Of a DNA stretch of 64,000 bases, positions 23,701 to 35,340 are shown piece after piece; position 1 is the stretch's first letter, and each line of letters begins with the position of its first letter. The notes under the pieces are model-generated. The model saw only the letters and a program-made list of their open reading frames with translations. It was not told the DNA's origin and made no database searches. The DNA is from Hibiscus mutabilis (taxonomy: Eukaryota > Streptophyta > Magnoliopsida > Malvales > Malvaceae). Location: positions 78,511,693 to 78,575,692 of the forward strand of contig CM033712.1 in assembly GCA_019671005.1 (NCBI GenBank). The letters run 5' to 3'. A program made the position numbers and the translations under genes.

Positions 23701-25874
23701 AGGGACAATTTTTGGGAGGCACTGAGAGAGTTGTTGAGGAGCACAGTAAGCCATGGCACCAAGTAGTTGTACACTACTTTGTTTTGTTCTCCAGGCCTTG
23801 TCTTCAAGACCCTAGAAATGCAGAATAAAGTATATGCAACAACATTTACTACACCACAAGGACATTAAAAGATAAAAACAGGAATACTTGTTTGTGGCTC
23901 ATCATAAGTTCGTAACAGTTTAGGTCCGGCAAATGCAACTGATCTACTCAACCCTTAAGAACCGTACATAAGCATCCCAACTAGTGTTCCAAACCATTCC
24001 TTATTATTAAGCAATGTTGACACTTAAACATATACTTCAAAAGTTTTGCATTTATGACCATAAGATAAATTACATCATAGTTTAAGAAAAAGAGGAAAAC
24101 AAACACAAGCGTCACCTTTAAAAGAGAAGGGAGGACAAGCTTTACTCCTTGTGCACTCAATTGAGACATCATAGCACGAGCTGCACATTCAGCGGCCTCA
24201 CGAACTGCAATTACTTGGTCAGAAAAAGAAACCAAGAGCAACGGTAACATCTGAATAACATACCTGATCAAAATCACATGTAGTCAAAAATATAAAATGT
24301 TGTAGAAGGATGTATCTATGTAAAATGAAATTTAAAAGAAAAAGAAAAAAAATCAAAGAAGGCTGTAATGATTGTTGACATACGGCTCAAACAATCTTCC
24401 CAGATATTCGCAAAGGCATTCAAATGCCAGCAGAGCTCCTTCACGAGATTTCGCAGAATTTCTGCAGTAGGAGAAAAAGAGATAAGGAACTACGTGAGAA
24501 ACTAAAAGTATAACCATGTTCATAACAAGTATCCACGGCTATTCTAATTTATATGGATAAAACGAGAGCTAAAATGGGGGCCCAGGAGAGGGTGTTAGAT
24601 TAAAGCAATCAAAATAGACAGAACAGAACAGAACAGAACAGCAATAAAAGTTCAGAAGTAAATGGAATAATAGCCTCCATTAAATAAAAAAAAGGAAGTC
24701 ACACCTATCAGCAAAAGCATCTCGTAACACAGTCACGACACCATATTTCTTCAAAGATGATAAACCAAGCCCCTTGACCACTCCTGCAAGCCCAAAAGCT
24801 GCTCCACTGCGCTCACCATATTTCTCACTCTTCATCAGATGATCCAACAGTCTATAAACAAGTGCTGCTGCATCACCCTATACAAGCAATATTAACATTA
24901 AGTTAATCCCTCATCCTGAGAAGTATCATATTTCTTCAAGTAGAAATTACAATGCATAATTGCAAAAAAAAAAGCACACAAGTTATTATTTCTGAACCTT
25001 AAACCCGTTTTTAGAAGATAACACATACTTGCTTTGACTGCATCAAAGGAGATAGACATGATGAGACTGCTCGCTGAACAGCTTCAGAAGGGGTATTCAA
25101 CAAATCCAACAGCTTCTCTACAACCGCGTGCACTTTAGGATCATCCTGTTAACAAAAGTATGGATCTTAGAGCTAAACCAGGATGATGCCACGTTCCTCG
25201 TATGATTAGAAAGCAGCAGTAAAACAACACCTTTGCCAAATGTTTTGCTAGGGCTCCCGTAAAAATAACTACACCTTCACGAACCAGATCATATTTTTAT
25301 TCATCTGATGCCTATACAAAGAAAAATTATACACAAAAGTGCAGCAGGGTGTGCAAAACTACATGAAAAGACAATCAATGTACTCCAGCACTTGATTATG
25401 CAACACTGAATCAACAGAAAATATACAGAAGAAAGAATTATAATTAGGAAGAAAGGTTAACCTTCTTATTCAAATAGTTTTCAAAATTTGGGAATAACAA
25501 AGAAACATTGTCTCTTCCGTGCCTATCAATAATCATTATACCAGCATTTATCATTCTTCCACGAACATCAGCATTAGGATCAGCCTGAAATGCAAAATAT
25601 TTATAAATTAGTTATTCTGATTTTCCAGTAAAAGAATAACTAAAAGTAAAAAACTAGTGCAACATAACATACTGGAGGAACTATTCCAAGCTTACATGGT
25701 GAAGCTAGTGTAATTTAATAATTATTACAAAAGTCAGGAAAGAAAACAAACCAGCGCTCGTGATATCAGAAAAGTCATGACAACAGGAAGGTCTTTTGTT
25801 CTTAATACATCAGCTGCAGAATGCAAAGCTAATGCTATTCCTTGCCGACTAAGCCAACCAACATCAAGATTTTC
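20759..25874 (-). CDS. GCN1-like gene, exons 24-42 (eEF3-like HEAT core, two nonsense codons)
   Basis: Exons: 25752-25874, 25462-25584, 25231-25311, 25029-25145, 24705-24877, 24384-24461, 24116-24263, 23689-23811, 23516-23572, 23327-23437, 23061-23252, 22800-22973, 22188-22298, 22024-22093, 21837-21915, 21499-21601, 21193-21363, 20950-21072, 20759-20872. This is the most conserved part of GCN1, related to the HEAT domain of elongation factor 3. Breaks: exon 24 has no acceptor at its expected start and its first ~18 codons are degenerate; exon 26 reads ASDE, TAA (25297-25299), KYDLVREGVVIFTGAL; exon 35 lacks an AG acceptor; exon 42 ends HASR, TGA (20762-20764), Q. Between lesions the reading frame is intact. 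Confidence 0.8.
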
Positions 25875-25964
25875 CTCACCAAAACCAGAATCACGTAAAA
25901 TATCACCAAAAGAAATCAGATAACAACAATGTAAGAGAAATGTATAAGGTAAAAATCAACAAAC

Positions 25965-28006
25965 CTGTATAGAATCTGGGTTTTCGTCCAAAGCAGCAGC
26001 TAATGCCTCTGCTGCAGCCAAGCGCACATTGTAATTTATATGAGAAAGTGCTTTGAAAATCCCTGAGTAGTCAGTCCCATGGTCATATCCATAGCGATCC
26101 CATAAATCTTCTGCAGCTTCAGCAATGGACTGAAAGCATGCTGATAATGAACAGAATTACTACTCATAGCAAAAACAATCAACTTTAAAATGCTCATGCA
26201 AGCAGTTCTAAGCCAAACCTTTTCTGGATCATGTAGAGCGATCCAAATTTTTGTAGCAACTTCAATATTTTGAGGAAGAGCGCGACCAGAAACAGATGGA
26301 ATGCATTTTACAGCATTTAAGCAAGCCATCCTTACATGAACATCTTTTGCGTACACTCCATACAATGCTTGTAAGGAAGAAAAATATTAGACAGATAACA
26401 TATTTTGAATGAGTACATACTACAAAGTAGAAAATAAGGATCTTGTTAAGGACATACAGATGCTACTTCATCGGGCTGCAGGCCAAGGCACAACTCATTT
26501 AACGCAGGCCCAATTGATGCTTGGTAAGCTGGAACAACACCTAGTACATGATAGAGAGCCTGCAAGAAATAAATAAAAATATAATTGGATGATATATCAG
26601 GAAATATCCATTGAATAACAATAAAAATTATAAATCATAAATCTGTAAAGTTGAAAGTTTGATTGTGTAACCGATAGCATGCGAAGCCTTGGAAGGGGTA
26701 GAAGGGGATCCATGTGCATATAAAGAATCCGAAGAACATCATCATGAAGTCCTGTTCTCTTGGATGATAATAAAACCCGCTCCATTATCTGATGACAAAC
26801 ATAGATAGATAAATAAATAAGAGAAGCGTCATTTAATGCACTTGATAACCTAAGAAAGTAGGATATCTTACAGGAACGACAAAAGAAAAGGAATCCACAG
26901 GCAGAGGTCCAGATTTACAAGACACAGACAATCCATTTACTATTCTCTCGAAAAGACCCAACGGTGGTCTTTCTTCAGCTACTTCACCCACAGTAGGAAT
27001 GAGTTCCAACTAAATGCGAACTTCATCAGTCACAATTAGACGTAAAGCAGTAGCAATATCGAGGGCCCAATTACATAGGGGATACACTAAACAACGGGCG
27101 ACCTTCACTGATGTATCATAGGCGACATCCCCAACAATTGGTGACCGCAATAAAGGATCAACAAACTTAACCTGAAAAATGTAAAAGATCAAAAAGTATG
27201 ACCTGAAGATTAATCCAGACCAATTAACTGGTGGAGAACAAATATGAAACTATCAACAAAGGAAAATCAAACATTCAATGCCACTGAGAGAGAATAAAAT
27301 AGAAACCAAGTTCCTCTGAAGATTGGTTTAAAAGGATTATAGGCAATGCAAATCGAAATTGAGACAAGGAAATTTAGTTCAAGATGCAAAAATGAATAAA
27401 GGCCACACATTTGGGAGTAGAAGAAACCAACATTGGATCTAGGACAGAATATGGAACGCACCAGGGAAGGTAATTGGCTATGTGCAAAAACAGGATTAGC
27501 CACCGCCATCTCCCCCATAGCATTCAGCATCAAAGATAGATTCTTCTGTATTTCCAGAACCTTCTCACGTATAGATGCCTCCTCTCTAAGAAGCTGCTCT
27601 CGTGCCTCCTCTTTTGCAGTCTTCCCTTTATCTATATGGATTAAATGGCATATAAAATATTATGAGAATAATCTAGCAATAGAAATCATGAAACTATAAA
27701 GTGAAGGCGAAGTTGGCATGCCAGCTTTCTTTGTTGACTTTCCACCATCCCTTTTCCCACCACCACCAGCTGCTCTACTAGATACCTCCCTCTTTCCATA
27801 ATGATTAGAATTGATACTGTCCTGGGAATAGAACATTAAGTAATATAAATGACTCAAAACATAAGAAAATGAGCGCAGGAAACCAACGAGGAGAAAGAGA
27901 TAAGTAAAGATGGGGCCTCAATTGGTTTAGCATTCTTAGAAGTAATAGATTCTGACACATAAACACCTTGCTCATTGGAAAGAATTCTTTCAGGTGTCCG
28001 GAAAAT
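25965..28006 (-). CDS. GCN1-like gene, exons 16-23 (charged linker, first nonsense codon)
   Basis: Exons: 27917-28006, 27722-27821, 27462-27631, 26872-27171, 26672-26788, 26458-26559, 26219-26367, 25965-26129. Exons 16-18 give SNEQGVYVSESI and then a Lys/Gly-rich linker (AAGGGGKRDGGKSTKKA) typical of plant GCN1. Exons 16 and 17 both appear to use GC donors. Exon 19 reads LRLIVTDEVRI, then a TAG at 27010-27012, then LELIPTVGEVAEE, so the stop sits inside conserved sequence. Exon 22 (LYGVYAKDVHVRMACLNAVK) joins one base out of frame with the strongest splice sites, because its acceptor reads ACAAG|CATTG where ACAG|GCATTG is expected. Confidence 0.8.
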
Positions 28007-28487
28007 CTACAGCAACATATCAAATATAGAATCAAGCCTCAAAGAAAACAAAAAAGAACAAGTCAATAAGCAAAGAAGGTATTCTTCCAAAAAAATATAA
28101 ACCATGGTTCTATTTTGAAATTCACATGATTAATTCCATAAAAGTTAGTAAAGCGTCTTCATGCATCACATCACTCTCACTCAAAATATCAGCTTTAGGT
28201 AACAACCAGCTAAAATGGAAATTTATGGGGAAAACATCAAAATTATTAAATCCATAATAATTTGTGCAATTTTTTTAGGCAACGGCAACAAGGATAAAAG
28301 TGCTGATTGAGCATGAAGCAAATATTGCAGAAACCTTGAGAGAACAGAAAAAGAATGGAGGCTAATAAAGCCAAGTACATAATGACATTTCAAGGCCCAA
28401 AACCAGCTAAATGGGGGAAGAAAAAATGACAATCAACTTGACCCAAGAAACCAGTAAAATTGGAGTAGATAACTTTAGAAGCCACAC

Positions 28488-31400
28488 CTGAATGTCTTTC
28501 TCTGAAAGCATATCATGGGACTGACGATCTGGAAGGTTTATAAGATGCTGCAAAGTGGAGGGAGCTCATGTCAATAATCAGCACCAAGAAAAAAAAGAAA
28601 CTGCCATTGACTAAGGACAAGCAATACCTTCTCAAACTCTGAATATGTATCTTCAGGTGCTATTGACATCAACGTACATAGAGAATATATTGATGCCTGT
28701 TGTTCAAGTGGATTGGCACTCATCAACCCCATTGGTCCAACTAGACTCTACAAAACACATCCGCAAAAAGGTTAACTTTTGAACCAATAAACTTACATAA
28801 ATCATATTTCATAAGAACATGGATTTTACCCCGCATATATTGCCAACATTAGCAGAGGTAATGCCGAACACATCAAAGCCGAGTGTTCTCAAACATTTAT
28901 GGAGCCTCTGAGGACGAGAAGAATGAAAAAACAACAAAAATTAATCATTGAAGCAGAAAACTTTCATGAAAATACAACAAAAAAAGAGAAAATCAGTATA
29001 CCCGCCACACAGCATCTCTCTTTGCAGTTCCAACTATGCACAGATGATGAGAGCAGAATATAATTCGTGCAGAAACACTTGGAGTTGTAGCTAGAGATGT
29101 GAATGATATGACAGCTAAAGCTTTCACTAAGACCTCAACAGAAGGAAGGACATGAAGTTGATTGTCCGGAGAATTATCTGCATCACTACAGATATACAGA
29201 TTTAAACTTCGTTCATCTGCTAAGATAAAAGTCTAAACCAAATTTTGGTGTAAAGAATAAAGCCTCAGTGATAAGAGAGAAGAATATGTTAATGATAACC
29301 CACTCTGAAAAACCATAAAATAAAATAACGGTGACCGAAGTAATATCCCCAAAATCATAATATTAAAATCACTGCAAGGTATTAAAAACACCAAAACTTG
29401 AGAACTGTCATTTTGTACCTCATCTTCAAGGTATTAGTTTTCTCTCCAACAAGAGATAGAAAGCCTGTGAACTCAATCAGAAGTACTTCTGACAACTGTG
29501 GAGCAGCAGCAATTATCTTCTTTGTAGCATCATAAGTTTTTTTCCGAACATTCCAGCTTGAATGGCACATTAAGAAGAGTAGTAACTGCATCAATAATCA
29601 AAATCAATTTATCAAACACTGAATTCACCATTAGAACAGAGAAAATACCAAAATTTTCTTTTTTTTTCCATTGGTAGCAAATCTACCTGTAATAGTAATT
29701 TAGCTGAGAAAGTTTCCAACACTCTGCACAAAGAAGGCAATTCAATTAAGTTTAATCACAAGCCAAAAAATACATATATAAATATTTGAGGAAGTGCATT
29801 ATAAACGACTTTAACCTGCGAGAATGGTCCACCAACAGCACTTCAAGAAGATCTACGCATAATATGCATTCATCAATTGATAGTTCTGCGACCTACATAG
29901 TTTAGATAGTACAGCTTAAAAACAATCCAATTAAAATAAACCTGAAAACAAAGATTTAGCAATAGCTACCATCGAATTTGCAACAAGAGAGGGCTCATTC
30001 TGAGATATCAAGGACCAAATTTTCTCCTTTGCCACAGTCTCCTCTGGGGAAAGACAGAACAAGGAATTCAACAAAGATACAAAACCGTCAAACTAGCAAG
30101 TTATCATGAATGGAAAGAGATAGTAGGCATTTCAATCTGTCAATCATTTACAAGACAAATACCTGCTTTGATATCCACGGCTGCAATCTTCCCAACAATA
30201 TTTAATGCATATATGCCATCTAGACGCTGCACGGCTTTAGTGAAGCCGGTTTTCACAAGTTGAACAAGAGGGCCCAGCAATGATGATATCTGAAAATTGC
30301 ATTTAAAGTGCTTCAATGCAATGAAACAAGAATAACGACTACAAAATATTTAATTGTTGAACATCCATGAAATATAAAAATAAATAAATAAAGGCTGTTA
30401 ACCTGTAAAAGGGCATCAGGGTTTTTGGAGATAGCTTGTAAACAACGGAGATGACCCCTTCGTAAAGGGTCTTTCTCCTTAAGGCCCGATGAAAAAAATG
30501 ACACTAGATCTGGTTGAAGTGCATCAGCAAATCGGGCTGCCCAAGAAGCAATAGCCAATAATATTGCTAGTTTTACCTCTTCATTTCCTGCAAGAACAGA
30601 GGAAGTTAAAAAAAAAACATTTTTCAGCATCTACCAATATAAAAGTAGCAATTTTACTAGTAAACAGGAGATTTAGAGTCATCAAAGCAAATTACCTTCA
30701 CCTTTATAACAAATTAAAAGAAAGCCACATACAGTGCGAGCGAGGCTGTTGAGATATTTTCCTTCAAGAGCACTAGACAACTCCAGCAGGGCATTGATCA
30801 TACCAATTCTTTGATAAGGAAATGCTAGCCTTCCTTCTGAGCCTGCTTGAATTTAAAGTCAAGTAGAAGTTCGCAAAAAGATTAGCGAGAAAAGATATGT
30901 TAAAGTATCATGCGCAGAATAAAGTGATTTATAAATGCCTTAACAAGAAGAGAAGGTCAAACCTCCCAGAACAGCTTTAACTGCATTGAACATTGATTCA
31001 CAAGCATCTGGATCACTAGCCTTTTGGCTTAAGCAACGTACTATAGCCAATGCCGCAACCCTTCTTCCATCTTCTGCATGGCGAGCCTGTGGTAATATAA
31101 CATAAAGAATTTCCTTCGCATATTTACTTAAATCGAGATCAACTGAGCTTAACAGTATTTCAACCGAGTCCAACACAATCTCAGGGTTGCGTTTCAACAT
31201 CTTCACTGATGATGGGATCACAATTCTTTGGAGATCTTCATGTGAAATATGTGCAAATAATGGACAAAAAGATTCACTAAGTCCCTTGGGTGGCTTTTCT
31301 CTTGCATTTAAAACAGCTTTAACATAGATGTCAAGAAATATGGGCTGTACAAAGCAAACAACCATGTTAAACCTTCGACATAGCTCATTGAATATAAGTA

Positions 31401-33579
31401 AACATTAAACTGAAAAACCTTGACTCCCAAAAGTCAAAAAGAATTCAAACATAAATAATAAATCAGAAATCAAAAAAATCCTACCTTGCTTTTTTCAAAT
31501 TTAGATGGCACTGCAGAAGAAAATTCAAGTAATAAATATAGCAATTCAGGAGCATCTTTGTATGGAATCCGTGCATCCTTGATTTCTTCTATGTAAAGGT
31601 TGTAGACATCAGGTGACTGTAAAGATAGACAACAAAATCTAAGTTTTTTATTGCAATAACCAGCTGGGAAATTGCAACAAAACCAGAAAAGGTCCGTAAT
31701 AGAAACCTGAGAAAATAAATGCAAAAATGTTTTCCTGCATGCCCTTTGCTCACGGAAAGATCTTTGCATGACAATATGAAGCAAAGATGCCTGAGCTGCA
31801 GCCACTCTAAAAAATGCATTTCTCGAAATTTTGGCAAACTGACTTCTGCTTAAAAGGAGACATGACCACTTGAGTAGACTATAGCACCCTACATGGGATT
31901 GGAACTTCGATTGCTTCTCCATTGCCTGAACAAGTGCCGCTGCAAAACTTTTCATGAATGTAACCTTACCTAAAGTCCTCACAATCACATCATTAACAGC
32001 TTTTCTTGACCTTCCATCATCATATATTGGAAAGGTTTTAAATATTATATCGACCAAAAGTGATGTAAACTCAGGGGCCATATCTGTTCAAAAATAGCAA
32101 CGGCGCCAAAACATTGATCAGTAGATGCATGTGCTTACAAATAAGTTCATGTTATTCCGTTTTTTACCTAATACGTGCAGCATCGAGAGCACAATTATTC
32201 AATTATCGAGAGACAGAGAAAAATACAATCAGAGAGAGAAAGGGGGGGAGCATATGCTGCATAAAAGTGATGGTTAAAAGATATAATATCTTAACATATG
32301 AGCAAGTTCAAATATTCAATCTAGTGTGTAGAAAAATAAGAGGTAAGCTAGGATAATCATGCAGTATACGTAATATATTTGCGGGCTACTAACGAATCTA
32401 ATCCATTGCAACAAGCACACAATTCCTTCAGATTGTGGTGCATGATATAAGCACTAATAGGGAAAACAAAACCATGCCTTGAATTCTGAGTAAAACAGAG
32501 GAAACATAGTTTTACCTTTTACATAATTCATCCCTATCAGTTTCCAAATTCACAAAATGCTTATGATCTGCTTCATCCAATAGGAAAGTACATGACTACT
32601 TTTGCCTATACAAATTATAAATAGTTCCATACCTTATTCACTCGCAAACTATTTCTAGTGTTTTACACAGATTCCAATCAATTCAAATCAGCCAACTAAA
32701 GATTGTGCAGATACCAAGCAAAAAATAGAAACCCTCCTTCAAGGTGAAAAAACCCTAATATTAACTCTACATCCAGTTCTCATCCACAGACTCCCAAGAA
32801 CATGAACTCTCTCCTCAACTATTCTCAAAATTTAATCCACTTTACTTCAGCAACCTTCCTACAGTATTTATGCATGGAACAAAATTTCTCATAAATAACC
32901 TTAGTGAGCAAGGGATGGACCGAGGGGACGCTGGGGGTGGGGGGAGTCGCACCCCCTAAAAAATTTAAATTTCCCTATAGTTTAGATATTTCCTTTATAT
33001 TTTCCATTGACAATCCAATTTCACTCACACCGCTACATTTCTAATATAGCTTCCTAATAGTTCGCACCCTTACATAGAATCCTGCATACCGTCAGTGGGC
33101 CGAAATGTCATCACTCACATTTGCTACAATTCAGAACTACAAACACAACTTAATTCACCTCATTGACAATTCACATTGTACGGGTGCAAACATAGATAAA
33201 CGTCTACCTCATGTTATTCAAAAATAACAATAATGATTGGCAATTAGAGAAACGACTAAAATTTCCAATTCCGTAAACTCAATATACTGACTTCTAAAAC
33301 TTAAACAAATCCAAAAATAAATGCATTCCAATTCCAGTAAATCTAAGCAGAAATTTTACAACAGCAGCAACAGACAAATGAAACAATCATATAAACAAAA
33401 TTTAACGGAAAATTAAAAAAAAAGTTTTAAAGAGAAGAAGATGAGAATCAGAGACCTGAATTGGCGATAATGGGAGGGAGTTCCTCACGGAAGATCCGGA
33501 CCCGCTTTTTAGTTGACGCAGTAGAAACTGAGCCGGCTATCGAGATTAGAGAATCCATCGGCGAAGAAGAACCCGCCAT
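28488..33579 (-). CDS. GCN1-like gene, exons 1-15 (N-terminal HEAT region)
   Basis: Exons read from the sequence with GT-AG boundaries, 5' to 3': 33456-33579, 31707-32083, 31485-31616, 30963-31344, 30696-30842, 30403-30587, 30163-30289, 29970-30043, 29816-29892, 29687-29723, 29419-29585, 29002-29185, 28830-28907, 28628-28747, 28488-28547. The first intron is the longest here, about 1.4 kb. All junctions keep frame and no nonsense codon occurs in this third. Products include GKVTFMKSFAAALVQAMEKQ, VLNAREKPPKGLSESFCPLF and ISSLLGPLVQLVKTGF, helical HEAT-type sequence. In this family the N-terminal part contributes to ribosome and GCN20/ABCF binding. Confidence 0.85.
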
Positions 33580-33767
33580 TTCTTACCGGAAATAATCCGG
33601 GTTCGGGCGCCTATCCAAAATTCCGGTTTTTGGAGCTCCTTGTGCTTTTCAGATCGTAAAAATGGAGAAGGTTTCCTTTTTTCTTTTTCTGTTTTGTTTA
33701 TTCAGTGAGTTTTTGGTTAGGGTTTTAGAGGAGTGCAAAAGAGTGGAGTGGAGTGGAGTGGAGAAAG
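33580..33767 (-). promoter_or_regulatory. 5' UTR/promoter region of the GCN1-like gene
   Basis: Sequence immediately upstream of the GCN1 ATG. It contains four GAGTG units (33741-33763). No TATA box is obvious and the transcription start cannot be placed. Confidence 0.4.

Positions 33768-33834
<67 letters not shown>
33768..33834. repeat. (TAA)n microsatellite
   Basis: About 22 uninterrupted ATA/TAA triplets, 190 bp upstream of the GCN1-like start codon. Confidence 0.95.
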
Positions 33835-34462
33835 GTAAACAAAAATGGATGTGATTGGTGGAGAAGGTGCTGCGTTGCTGGATTAGGCTGCTGGACTTAC
33901 TATGGTCCTGGATCTTCTTTGTGGGTTGGGCTAAGGTATGCTAAGCCCATGATTTATAAAAAAATAAAAACAACAAAAATTTCTAAATTATCTTTGGTCC
34001 CTATTATTTTTTAGAGCATTATGACCTCAACGTTTTTTCTGGGTCAAAATAACTCTCAATGGATGAAAATCGTTAAATAACTAATAGTGAACACTTTGAA
34101 ATGACATGACGATCCTACATGACATTATATATTGAATAAGTAAGGCGTGAGCTATCCATAATAAAGACTTGTGTTTGTTCCTCTCAAAGTCAAATTACAA
34201 AATCTTTGTAAATGTGACATTTTTATGTTAGCGTATGATGTCGTATACCATTGTCACACCATATAAAGGTGTTTACCGTTAGTGAACTAATGATTTTTAT
34301 CTATTGAGTATTCACTCAAAATGAAAATGTTGAAGGTCAAAGTGCTCCAAAAAAAAAAAATACGGGTCAAAGTGACAATTTAGTCGAATATTAGGAGCAT
34401 TTTGTCATTGTGCATAATTTAAAACCGAAATTGATTATTAAGAGTTGATGTTAAAATTTCGT

Positions 34463-34800
34463 CGACACCAAATAAGTTTGTGGACTAAGGCCCTGTTTTT
34501 TATTGCTTTTCAAACCAGACACCAAATAAGTTTGTGGACTAAGGCCCTGTTTTTTTGCTTTTCAAACCAGTTTTTTGCTCCAAAAGCTGGTTTGAGTCCA
34601 AAAACAATAAAAACATATAGCTTTTGAGGCTAAAACTGTTTTTCAGCTTTGTTTGAAAAGTGTTTTTCAAAAGCTGAAAATTATTTTTTAAAAGCTGAAA
34701 ATTTTAGCTTTCAACTTTTCCAAAACATACATTTTATCTACTTAAAAGTGCTTTTTGACAGTAATATCAAACACTCCTATTTTAAACCAAACAATTCAAA
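34463..34800. repeat. MITE-like element with internal 55-bp duplication
   Basis: The phrases 'aaggccctgttttttattgc', 'ttttgctccaaaagctggtt' and a right side rich in 'aaaagctgaaaa' are typical of plant MITEs with short inverted ends around 'ggccctgtttt'/'aaaccaaaca'. The first 55 bp ('gacaccaaataagtttgtgg' onwards) are present twice in tandem. Exact ends and target duplication are not resolved. Confidence 0.5.
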
Positions 34801-34849
34801 AAAAAATGAATTAAGTGGTGGTTAAGAAAAATTATGATACAAAACATAT

Positions 34850-35340
34850 AAATAGAGATGTAAACGAGTCGAACTTGAGTATTGCTAAACTCAACTCGGC
34901 TCAAAAGCTCGCGAGCTTAAAATTATCAAGCTTGAACTTGACTCGAAAGCTTAAGAGCTTAAAGTTATCAAGCTCGAATCGAACTCGAAAATAAAAATTA
35001 GAGCTCGAGCTCGAACTAAACCCTAATTTGCTTACTCTTATTCCCAAAAACCTGTAAGTTATTGTTAACCTAACCCTAAATCTCAAACCAAACTCTAAGC
35101 CCTAAATTAACCCCAAAACCCAAGATTAAAACATAATTAATCAATGTAATATAATATATTATATTTTCGAGTAGCTCGCAAGCTTTTCGAGTCGAGTATC
35201 GAGTAGCTTCTCTCGGCTCATTAAGAACTCGAGTCGAGTTCGAACTCAAGTCTAATCGAGTCGAGCTTTGACTGAATTTTAACCGAGTCAAACTCGATTA
35301 GCTCACAATCTATCTCGTCTCATTTACAACCTTACATATA
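34850..35340. repeat. dispersed repeat rich in GAGCTCGA-type motifs
   Basis: Dense, quasi-palindromic combinations of 'ctcgag', 'gagctcg' and 'aagctt' surround a short run of degenerate telomere-like CCCTAAA units (35065-35110). Such sequence is common in plant repeats. Similar Asp/Arg-codon-like arrays ('gaacccgacctgatccg') recur at 36340-36720. No gene is present. Confidence 0.45.

Larger units (their letters stand above)
7845..33579 (-). pseudogene. GCN1: GCN1/ILITHYIA-like gene, about 60 exons, probably decayed
   Basis: GCN1 is a giant HEAT-repeat protein that sits on ribosomes and helps the kinase GCN2 sense uncharged tRNA and phosphorylate eIF2-alpha; in Arabidopsis it is ILITHYIA, with roles in immunity and translation control. 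The ATG at 33579 begins MAGSSSPMDSLISIAGSVST, the usual N-terminus. Joining the exons I can place gives roughly 2,600 residues, close to the family's usual 2,700. Conserved blocks include MLPLLLVSFSDQ, LVTEPKDMIPYIGLLLPEVK, GIFNDNWRIRQSSVELLGDL and the C-terminal LDARR. Lesions: TAG at 27010-27012, TAA at 25297-25299, TGA at 20762-20764, acceptor AG changed to AT at 22974-22975 and to TG at 7895-7896, plus frame slips. The coding sequence is otherwise strikingly conserved, so decay looks recent; base errors in the assembly are the alternative. Confidence 0.85.

Noticed and set aside
35065..35125. CCCTAAA-like run suggesting an interstitial telomere
   Set aside because: Units are too irregular and few; ordinary AT/CT-rich repeat sequence explains it.
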